Part shown: positions 1-5,183 of the stretch, in pieces | Layout: each line of letters starts with the position of its first letter | How positions within the stretch are numbered: position 1 is the stretch's first letter | Source: Ruminococcaceae bacterium UBA2806 | GTDB taxonomy: Bacteria; Bacillota; Clostridia; Oscillospirales; Acutalibacteraceae | NCBI GenBank assembly: GCA_002351795.1 | Contig: DEHG01000138.1 | Coordinates: 366-7,993 of the forward strand | Length of the DNA stretch: 7,628 bases | Direction: 5' to 3' | Program-made: the position numbers and the translations under genes | Notes under the pieces: generated by a model | The model's input: only the letters and a program-made list of their open reading frames with translations | The model's database searches: none | Told to the model about the DNA's origin: nothing

Positions 1-335
1 TTCTCATAATCTTCATCGTATTCCGTATAGACAAGCGTGAAGGTTTCTGTATCTTTATGAAAGATATACTGTATGGGATTGATCACATCATAACAGATCA
101 GTTCGTCTTTTTCCCTAAGATACCCCATCCTGTAATCCTCGCGAGAATTCAGAACCTTTGACAGGATATAAAGAAAGTTGATGTAGAACTTTGTCTCGGT
201 CATTTTGGAATAACGAACAAGATCAGTAACATCGATCCTCGCTGTCATAGAAGTCGAACATGTGCAGTCCTCTGTAAAGTGCCGGAAGACGCCCTTTCTA
301 TAGTAAGTCTCTTTATCTATAACCTTATAATTCAT
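1..335 (-). CDS. Chloramphenicol acetyltransferase-like protein (CAT type A family), N-terminal part, runs off the window
   Basis: Only the first 111 codons are present; the rest lies beyond the left edge. The translation starts MNYKVIDKETYYRK and continues with the layout of type A CATs: an N-terminal IDxxTYxRK-like stretch, a helix with FYINFLYILSKVLN, then YRMGY (the family's RTGY-like motif, residues about 80-84) and IFHKDTETFTLVYTEY. Family members are trimeric cytoplasmic enzymes of about 210-220 residues that move acetyl from acetyl-CoA to chloramphenicol or related hydroxyls. The catalytic histidine lies in the missing C-terminal half, so activity cannot be judged here. The ATG at 335 has GAGG about 10 bases upstream. 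It follows the GNAT gene by 26 bases on the same strand, so the two are probably co-transcribed. Many chromosomal CAT-like proteins are not proven resistance enzymes, so the family call is firmer than the substrate. Confidence 0.82.
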   Translation of the reverse strand, partial: MNYKVIDKETYYRKGVFRHFTEDCTCSTSMTARIDVTDLVRYSKMTETKFYINFLYILSKVLNSREDYRMGYLREKDELICYDVINPIQYIFHKDTETFTLVYTEYDEDYE

Positions 336-361
336 TTTGCATCATCCTCACAAATCCCGAT

Positions 362-1039
362 TTATAATTCACACACCATGATGTATTCTTCGGCATTTTC
401 ATCAATTGTCTTGAATCCGACATTCTTATACATCTTCACGGCGTAGTTTGCTTTCTGCACCGCCAGGGATGCCCGTTCATAGCCCTGCCATTTCAGCAGT
501 TCGAGCATCTTCACCATAAGCTGTGAGCCGATGCCCTGACCGCGATTCTCCTTGTAAAGCGAAATGGCGAAGGACGGCGTATCATCATCCACATGACCGT
601 AATCGTCCATGATTCTCGTCCAGACCGCTCCGACCACTTTGCCGCCGAAATCAGCTACCAGGCAGTTATCGCCTTTCTGGGTACCGAAATCATCCGTGTA
701 CACACGAAGTTCCGGTTTCTCGATGATGTCCCGCGCTGGCGGCTCCGCACCCTTCGGTATGAAGATAGCTTCATACAAGAAGTCCTTCAGCAGATCAGTT
801 TCACCCTTGCGAAGACTGCGGATCACATATTTTTTGTGTTTGTCGCTCGTCATGTGGAAAATACGCTCATTACGCACCCTGCCCAGCATCTCAAGCACCT
901 GTTTACCAATCCGCTCCGGCTCGTTGTCGTTCCCGCCGCATATTAGTTCCAGCGTGTCCGGCGTCCAAATGTACCCGTGCACTTTGTTATAAAGGTACTG
1001 CTGGAATTCCTCGTATTCTTTTTCTTTTAATTGCTTCAT
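362..1039 (-). CDS. GNAT-family N-acetyltransferase with an extra N-terminal domain (225 aa)
   Basis: The C-terminal part, from about residue 70, is a GNAT domain. It has a beta strand-like KYVIRSLRKGE start, the acetyl-CoA pyrophosphate-binding loop RGQGIG (166-171), and the closing VKMYKNVGFK stretch typical of motif B. Such enzymes acetylate amines on small molecules, peptides or proteins in the cytoplasm; the acceptor cannot be read from sequence. Residues 1-65 are not part of a normal GNAT fold. They are charged and probably helical, with TPDTLELICGG and RIGKQVLEML, and resemble a separate small domain joined to the enzyme. I chose the ATG at 1039 because GGAGG sits about 6 bases upstream; an in-frame ATG at 1084 would lie inside the preceding gene remnant and has no such site. 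The gene lies 22 bases after the DUF4268-like tail and 26 bases before the CAT-like gene, in an operon-like row. Confidence 0.85.
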   Translation of the reverse strand: MKQLKEKEYEEFQQYLYNKVHGYIWTPDTLELICGGNDNEPERIGKQVLEMLGRVRNERIFHMTSDKHKKYVIRSLRKGETDLLKDFLYEAIFIPKGAEPPARDIIEKPELRVYTDDFGTQKGDNCLVADFGGKVVGAVWTRIMDDYGHVDDDTPSFAISLYKENRGQGIGSQLMVKMLELLKWQGYERASLAVQKANYAVKMYKNVGFKTIDENAEEYIMVCEL

Positions 1040-1061
1040 AGCAGACCTCCATTCATGGCGG

Positions 1062-1235
1062 TTACAAGTATTTCTTAAACGCATTCTTCATCTTGAGCAT
1101 GACATCAATAATCCAATCAAACTGTGCGTTCCATTGGCTTTTATCTCCGAAGGTCACACCTTTCTCGATAACGATGCGGCTTGCCTTACGCTCCGGCAGT
1201 TCCCGCCAGTCAAAGGTCAATGCGGCATCGGATTC
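1062..1235 (-). pseudogene. C-terminal remnant of a DUF4268-type protein
   Basis: This minus-strand frame gives about 57 codons with no usable start, ending at TAA 1062-1064. It contains FDWRELPERKASRI followed by an amphipathic tail (FDWIIDVMLKMKNAFKKYL). That pattern matches my memory of the C-terminus of DUF4268 proteins, which end with a W-x-x-LP-x-x-KaSRI motif and a closing helix, and which are often found next to restriction-like or defence genes. The frame differs from that of brxA and overlaps its last codons, and a TGA closes it upstream inside brxA. The sequence therefore looks like the surviving tail of a longer gene fused by deletion to the end of brxA. The exact join is somewhere near 1215-1240. 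It is unlikely to be translated. The family assignment is from motif recognition only. Confidence 0.6.
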
Positions 1236-1774
1236 AGGTGATCGGCAGTCAGGCTGTCCAGATACTCGTTTTCAACGAGGGTTTTTGCCAGTACCTGTTT
1301 TACCTTCGTTACGGTGCTTTCACTCCACGTAGCGACCCAGTCGTCCTGCTCCTGCAAACGCATGAAAAACCCATTCAAATCTATCTTGCCAAACGAGGTG
1401 TTCAATAATCTGTATTTGGATCCTATGACAGTCAGCATGAAATCCCAAACCAAACGGTACTGCCGCATCATGGCATAGAGGCAGATCTGTTTTGAAACAT
1501 CGCTCGGCTGAGTAGCAATGGCCTCGATCAAGGAGTGATCCTCCAACGCATCCAGTCTCCGAAGACATGCAAGCGCCATTTTCTTTACAGATTTCTCCGT
1601 GGGATACTGGAATAGGTTCTCCTTCACAATCCGGTCCACGATCTCGTCGTTACTGAGCCCATCACAGACCAACTTCGCCGTGGTGCGTACTTCATAGAAC
1701 AAAAATTGCTCCCGCGTAATAGCGGCATTATATGGGCTGGCATAGCGCAGGGCGATTTTATCTTTCTCAAGCAT
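1217..1774 (-). CDS. brxA: BrxA (DUF1819), BREX phage-defence component, C-terminally truncated (185 aa)
   Basis: BrxA is the small first protein of type 1 BREX loci, which methylate host DNA and block phage replication. It is a compact helical protein reported to bind DNA. The family pattern is clear: ITREQFLFYEVRTTAKL (19-35), GLSNDEIVDRIVKENLFQYPTEKS (39-62), a Cys-Leu-Arg-Arg-Leu helix (70-74), KQICLYAMMRQYRLVWDFMLTVI (95-117), and FFMRLQEQDD (136-145). Firmicute homologues, as I recall them, continue about 20-25 residues past the NEYLDS...DHLNP motif. Here the reading stops at HLNPMPH (179-185), where sequence of another gene begins. The ATG at 1774 has a strong AAAGGAGG about 9 bases upstream. 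None of brxB, brxC, pglX, pglZ or brxL follows; instead a DUF4268-like tail and two acetyltransferases do. The protein may still fold, but the defence system cannot be complete at this site. It is probably a relic; it could be marked as a pseudogene. Confidence 0.8.
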   Translation of the reverse strand: MLEKDKIALRYASPYNAAITREQFLFYEVRTTAKLVCDGLSNDEIVDRIVKENLFQYPTEKSVKKMALACLRRLDALEDHSLIEAIATQPSDVSKQICLYAMMRQYRLVWDFMLTVIGSKYRLLNTSFGKIDLNGFFMRLQEQDDWVATWSESTVTKVKQVLAKTLVENEYLDSLTADHLNPMPH

Positions 1775-1804
1775 GTATTATATCCTCCTTTGAGGGACTC
1801 TTTA

Positions 1805-1882
1805 TCAGTCATCATCCAATTCTGTAAGTGTTCCATCCTTTATGTGACAAGCAATCCCATGTTTATTGCAGAACTCGGTCAC
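1805..1882 (-). pseudogene. Short coding scrap before brxA (25 codons, unidentified)
   Basis: A minus-strand frame ends with TGA at 1805-1807 and reads TEFCNKHGIACHIKDGTLTELDDD. It looks like the genuine C-terminal end of a cytoplasmic protein rather than noise. The only possible start nearby is a GTG at 1882, with no convincing ribosome binding site, and a TAA closes the frame five codons further upstream. It ends 30 bases before the brxA start. It could be a very small leader peptide of the brxA transcript, but a leftover 3' end of the gene that once preceded brxA seems more likely. I do not recognise the family. Confidence 0.35.
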
Positions 1883-2131
1883 ACTCTTAGTGCAAAGTTA
1901 TAAGTTGTCATACTCAACGTCAATAAGGTATAGTAAAAATATATGCATAATAATCTTATCACATTCTGCATAATTTTACAAGCTATGTATTTTTATTTCT
2001 ATTTAACTTGTGCAACAAATTATACTATCCTACACTTTATTACATCAATAACCCTTAATCCCTTTGCTTTGCCTTTGAGCTTTGTCACAAAGCCGGCGGT
2101 CTATTCAACAAATCCGAACAGGAAATAAAAT
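1883..2131. other. AT-rich gap without a convincing gene
   Basis: About 250 bases between the brxA-side remnant and the terminator hairpin carry no protein-like frame on either strand that I trust. The stretch holds the minus-strand promoter candidates and one 15-base palindrome, GCTTTGT-C-ACAAAGC at 2079-2093, which has no T-run after it and so is not a standard terminator. The composition is much richer in A and T than the neighbouring genes, as expected for non-coding or junction DNA. Confidence 0.5.
1953..1981 (-). promoter_or_regulatory. Candidate promoter for the brxA-GNAT-CAT row
   Basis: On the minus strand a TTGTAA box (1976-1981) is separated by 17 bases from TAAGAT (1953-1958), in a very AT-rich stretch. 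It would give a leader of about 170 bases before brxA. A second, weaker option closer in is TTGACG (1918-1923) with TATAAC (1897-1902), but its spacing is only 15. Both are pattern matches without further support. Confidence 0.35.
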
Positions 2132-2175
2132 AGCAGGAGCATCAGCCTTTGTAATCAAGGTCTGATACTCCTGCT
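2132..2175. terminator. Strong rho-independent terminator hairpin, possibly bidirectional
   Basis: Two 20-base arms (2132-2151 and 2156-2175) pair over almost their full length around a TAAT loop, with two mismatches and one G-T pair. The outer eight pairs, AGCAGGAG with CTCCTGCT, are perfect. On the plus strand it is followed by a T-rich run (TTCGTTTGTTTATT). On the minus strand it is followed by ATTTTATTT, and it lies 22 bases after the stop of the small broken gene at 2198-2386. It therefore most plausibly ends that gene's transcript and can also stop plus-strand transcription. Confidence 0.8.
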
Positions 2176-2197
2176 TTCGTTTGTTTATTCTGTTTTT

Positions 2198-2386
2198 TCA
2201 GAGTTCCACAACCGGACAGCCCTTGCTGCGATAATAATAAATCTCGTCCTCAGCAGTCATGCGGACGGTTGACATATCATACTTTTTGAAGTGTTCCTCT
2301 GCCGGTTCTTCGTTGTCGCACAGAGCCAGAGCTGTATGGTAATTACCATTTTAGTCCTTGTAATCTGCAAGATACCAATTTTTCAT
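2198..2386 (-). pseudogene. Small acidic protein gene (62 codons) interrupted by an in-frame TAA at codon 12
   Basis: The minus-strand frame starts MKNWYLADYKD, meets TAA at 2351-2353, then continues in the same frame for 50 codons (NGNYHTALALCDNEE... to ...RSKGCPVVEL) and ends with TGA at 2198-2200. The reading after the stop is plainly protein-like: it is acidic, with an EDEIYYY stretch and a clean end just before a terminator. The ATG at 2386 has AAAGGA about 7 bases upstream. A single change of AAA or GAA to TAA would explain the break, which makes this a recent pseudogene if the base is correct. The frame is also open for about 33 codons before the ATG, with no start, so the original gene may have been longer. 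I do not recognise the family; the setting suggests mobile-element cargo. A sequencing error or readthrough cannot be ruled out. Confidence 0.6.
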
Positions 2387-2488
2387 AACTTTGTCCTTTC
2401 TCCCCGCAGCCGATAGGTCAGCATTATTATTCAGAACTTTAAGTCCCACATCTTCAAATTTATTCTATCTTCTGAATCTCGGTTTGCT

Positions 2489-2583
2489 TTACGTTCCTAT
2501 AATACTGTCTATCTTCTTCTCATCATCCTCGAATAATAAATAGTAGTAGTTTTTAACGTTCCTCTCCAAGAACGAAGTAAATC
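2489..2583 (-). pseudogene. C-terminal scrap of an unidentified protein beside the IS110 left end
   Basis: A minus-strand frame ends at TAA 2489-2491 with ERNVKNYYYLLFEDDEKK and a short IDSIIGT tail, which looks like a real acidic protein end. The frame stays open upstream to about 2663, well into the IS110 non-coding leader, but that part is probably fortuitous. If the IS left end lies near 2570-2586, then the element sits in the 3' part of this gene and the 5' part is lost, because the far side of the IS is now the ABC operon. It stops 102 bases before the small gene at 2386 on the same strand. No family is recognised and no start codon is supported. Confidence 0.35.
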
Positions 2584-2592
2584 TGCTATACT
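2584..2592 (+). promoter_or_regulatory. Extended -10 box at the IS110 left end
   Basis: TGCTATACT is a TGn-extended -10 element lying about seven bases before the structured leader. No acceptable -35 box lies 16-18 bases upstream (the sequence there is CTCCAA). In IS110 elements the left end is known to supply a -10 that meets a -35 from the right end when the element circularises, and this lone box fits that arrangement. Confidence 0.45.
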
Positions 2593-2597
2593 GTATA

Positions 2598-2765
2598 GGA
2601 TGCTGTGGGTTGGTCATTTCACCTACCGCACGACGGTTTTTAGGAGGCTCCAACCACAGCCTTTACGAGTTTGTTAATTAGTTAGATACCGCAGGCAAGT
2701 AGAGATGCAAGACGGTTTATTTAGAACGAGGTTACAAGACGTAAAGTGTTCTGTGGAATCCCATA
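2598..2765 (+). ncRNA. Candidate IS110 bridge RNA
   Basis: The non-coding DNA before the IS110 transposase folds on paper into two large stem-loops. Stem 1 pairs 2602-2613 (GCTGTGGGTTGG) with 2650-2660 (CCAACCACAGC) with one bulged G. It then opens into an internal loop and closes again with CCTACCG (2622-2628) against CGG (2634-2636) and TAGG (2641-2644). Stem 2 pairs GATaCCGCAG (2685-2694) with CTGTGGaATC (2751-2760), with an internal loop and a short inner stem TTTAT/GTAAA. IS110-group elements encode a bridge RNA of about 150-200 nt at this place, with one internal loop that pairs with target DNA and one that pairs with donor DNA. Position, length and two-loop design all fit. The exact ends and guide bases are my inference. 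Confidence 0.6.
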
Positions 2766-2796
2766 CAGCATCAAAAATCACTTGGGGGTATCTATT

Positions 2797-3222
2797 ATGA
2801 TTTATGTCGGAATTGACGTTGCAAAGGACAAGCATGACTGCTTTATCGTAAACTCCGACGGAGAAGTTCTGTATGACGTATTTACCATACAAAACGACAT
2901 GGATGGTTTTGAAGACCTTCTGCTCAAAATCAAGACTACCGAAAAGAATCCGGACAAAGTAAAAGTAGGACTCGAAGCCACGGGACACTACAACTGCAAT
3001 CTTCTCGGATTCTTGAAACGCAAGGGTCTGCAAACCATCGTTATCAATCCATTGTACACCAGTCAATGCCGGAAGTGCATCAGTCTGCGTAAAACCAAAA
3101 CAGACAAGGTAGATGCACGTACAATTGCAAGTATGATTATGTCTGACGTGAGCTTAAAGCCCTACTCAGACACATTATACCACAACGAGGATCTAAAGTC
3201 ACTATCAAGATACAGATTTGAT
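2797..3222 (+). pseudogene. IS110-family transposase, N-terminal DEDD domain only
   Basis: The intact family protein is about 400 residues, with an N-terminal RuvC-like DEDD domain and a C-terminal Tnp_20 domain carrying a catalytic serine; it recombines DNA guided by a bridge RNA. Here 142 residues are IS110-like. The four acidic residues are all visible: D7 in GIDVAKDKHD, E60 in VGLEATGHY, and D103 and D106 in TKTDKVDARTIA. The typical LKSLSRYRF segment follows at 133-141. After residue 142 the similarity stops, and a further 25 unrelated codons lead to TAA at 3298-3300, overlapping the end of the ABC gene on the other strand. The ATG at 2797 has GGGGG about 8 bases upstream; an in-frame ATG at 2746 lies inside the RNA leader and is not favoured. 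The loss of the serine domain makes this a non-functional remnant. Confidence 0.88.
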
Positions 3223-3272
3223 CCGGAGAATAAATTGTATCATTTGCTCCGAATGTGTATAGCGGACATTAT

Positions 3273-5183
3273 TTATGAAAGCTCAAAAGCACCTGTATAA
3301 AGCTGATAATACTTTCCTTTTCGTGCGATAAGCTGTTCGTGAGTTCCCTTTTCGATAACTCTGCCGAGTTCAAGCACCATGATAACATCAGAATTCTGTA
3401 CAGTGCTGAGCCTGTGTGCAATGACAAATACTGTCCTGCCGTACATAAGACCGTCCATACCCTTTTGCACAAGGGTTTCTGTACGGGTGTCAATGCTTGA
3501 TGTCGCCTCGTCAAGTATCATAACAGGAGGATCGGCAACAGCGGCTCTTGCAATGGAAATAAGCTGGCACTGTCCCTGTGAAAGCTGACCGCCGTCACTT
3601 GTAATGACAGTATCATAACCGTCAGGCAGCATGGAAATGAAATCATGCGCATTTGCAAGCCTTGCGGCGGCAATACATTCCTCATCCGTTGCGTCAAGCT
3701 TTCCGTATCGGATGTTTTCCATTACTGTTCCCGTGAAAAGGTGTACATCCTGCAAAACAACTCCGAGAGAGCGTCTGAGATCTGTTTTTCTTATCTTATT
3801 GATATTGATGCCGTCATATCTTATCTTTCCGTCTGCAATATCATAGAAACGGTTTATAAGATTCGTTATAGTCGTTTTGCCTGCACCCGTTGCGCCGACA
3901 AAGGCTATCTTCTGTCCCTTTTCAGCAAGGACGGATACATCATGCAGGACAGTCTTTTCTTCCGTATATCCGAAATCGACCTCATTCATAACGATATTGC
4001 CGTTAAGCTTTGTATAAGTCGTTGTTCCGTCGCCGTGGGGATGCTTCCATGCCCACATCTCCGTTCTTTCCTCTGCTTCAACTATATTGTCATCCTTATC
4101 GTATTTTGCATTCACAAGTGTAACATAGCCGTCGTCATGCTCGCTTTCCTCATCCATAAGCTCGAAAATACGTTCTGCGCCTGCAAGAGCCATTATTACA
4201 GCATTTATCTGCATGGATATCTCGCTGAACGGACGTGAAAAGTTCTTTGAAAGCTGTAAGAATGACGCTATTATACCTGCCGTTATCGGACTGAGTCCGA
4301 ATATCGACAATGCGCCTCCGACTATTGCTATAAGGACATACTGGAGATTACCCAGGTTGTTCATTATCGGCATAAGAATATTCGCATAGGTATTTGCGGC
4401 TGTTGCGCTTTTGCACAGGGCTTCATTTTTCTTGTCAAATTCTTCCTTGGATGCTTCCTCGTGGCAGAATACCTTTATTACCTTCTGCCCGTTTATCATT
4501 TCCTCGATATAGCCGTTTACATCGCCTAGCTGTTTTTGCTGGGCAATGAAATTTTTCGCACTGCCTCCGGCTATCTTTCCGGTTATAACAAGCATGAATC
4601 CCACAAAAAGAATGACAAACAGTGTAAGATAGACATTCATCGTTATCATTGCGACAAATACGGTTATAATTGTGATTATTGATGAGAACATCTGCGGCAG
4701 ACTTATGGACATCATCTGGCGCAGGGTGTCTATATCATTGGTATATCGGCTCATAAGATCGCCGTGAGAATGGGTATCGAAATAGCGTATGGGAAGTGTC
4801 TGCATATGTGCAAACATTTCATCTCTTATCTTTTTCTGAATGCCCTGGGATATGCCTACCATAATGAAATTATATGCAAGTCCTGCAAGTGCGCCTATCA
4901 GCAGTATGCCTGCAACTGTCAGTATCATTATCAGCATATTGGTAAAATCAGGATTTTTCTGACCGATAAGAGGAGTTATATATCCGTCTATCAGTATCTG
5001 AATGAACATTGCGCTGAATGCGCTTGCGCCTGCGCTTATTACTATACAGATGAGTACGAAGATAAAACGACCGGTATATCCTTTCAGATAGCTGAGAAGT
5101 CTTTTTATTACCTTTCCCGGATTCTTTATACGGGGAGCGCCCTTCATATCCGGCATTGGCGGTTTCTTTTTCATATCAGCCAT
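3273..5183 (-). CDS. ABC exporter half-transporter, catalytic-site subunit of a heterodimer (636 aa)
   Basis: This is a fused membrane and ATPase half-transporter. Hydrophobic segments of a six-helix type I exporter domain fill about residues 38-335, and the nucleotide-binding domain fills about 395-636. Walker A is GATGAGKT (430-437), the Q-loop is Q478, Walker B is VMILDE with the catalytic E559, and the switch is H590, so its own ATP site is intact. The signature is LSQGQ (534-538) instead of LSGGQ and is followed by Cys where family members usually have Arg. A charged insert at about 345-395 (with MWAWKHPHGDG) links the two domains, as I recall from clostridial relatives. It pairs in sequence logic with the upstream ABC protein, as in TM287/288 and BmrCD. 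Start 5183 overlaps the preceding stop by 8 bases; a start at 5174 is possible. Likely substrates are drugs, lipids or peptides, not readable here. Confidence 0.93.
   Translation of the reverse strand: MADMKKKPPMPDMKGAPRIKNPGKVIKRLLSYLKGYTGRFIFVLICIVISAGASAFSAMFIQILIDGYITPLIGQKNPDFTNMLIMILTVAGILLIGALAGLAYNFIMVGISQGIQKKIRDEMFAHMQTLPIRYFDTHSHGDLMSRYTNDIDTLRQMMSISLPQMFSSIITIITVFVAMITMNVYLTLFVILFVGFMLVITGKIAGGSAKNFIAQQKQLGDVNGYIEEMINGQKVIKVFCHEEASKEEFDKKNEALCKSATAANTYANILMPIMNNLGNLQYVLIAIVGGALSIFGLSPITAGIIASFLQLSKNFSRPFSEISMQINAVIMALAGAERIFELMDEESEHDDGYVTLVNAKYDKDDNIVEAEERTEMWAWKHPHGDGTTTYTKLNGNIVMNEVDFGYTEEKTVLHDVSVLAEKGQKIAFVGATGAGKTTITNLINRFYDIADGKIRYDGININKIRKTDLRRSLGVVLQDVHLFTGTVMENIRYGKLDATDEECIAAARLANAHDFISMLPDGYDTVITSDGGQLSQGQCQLISIARAAVADPPVMILDEATSSIDTRTETLVQKGMDGLMYGRTVFVIAHRLSTVQNSDVIMVLELGRVIEKGTHEQLIARKGKYYQLYTGAFELS

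Larger units (their letters stand above)
2570..3222 (+). mobile_element. IS110-family insertion sequence, left part only
   Basis: The element keeps its left non-coding region and the first third of its transposase and then ends abruptly. IS110 elements lack long inverted repeats, so the left boundary cannot be fixed from this window. I place it near 2570-2586 from the lone -10 box. The right boundary is set by the loss of IS110-like protein sequence after 3222. With the serine domain and right end missing it cannot move by itself, although the leader RNA could still be made or act with a related transposase elsewhere. Confidence 0.7.

Noticed and set aside
593..992. Two long plus-strand reading frames opposite the GNAT gene (593-946 and 609-992)
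   Set aside because: They are mirror frames of a well supported GNAT gene, lack ribosome sites and show no recognisable motifs.
2079..2093. GCTTTGT-C-ACAAAGC palindrome as a terminator
   Set aside because: The one-base loop and the GC-rich sequence after it do not fit a rho-independent terminator; it is kept only as a palindrome in the gap.
1943..2128. A 61-codon plus-strand frame rich in Phe and Tyr
   Set aside because: It lies in very AT-rich DNA, lacks a ribosome site, and its composition follows base content instead of a protein pattern.
2674..3066. A 130-codon minus-strand frame opposite the transposase
   Set aside because: It mirrors the IS110 DEDD domain, whose four acidic residues are clear in the plus-strand frame.
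3223..3250. Imperfect hairpin (CGGAG ... CTCCG) after the ABC operon as a terminator
   Set aside because: The stem is short and uneven, the loop is large and there is no T-run after it on the minus strand.
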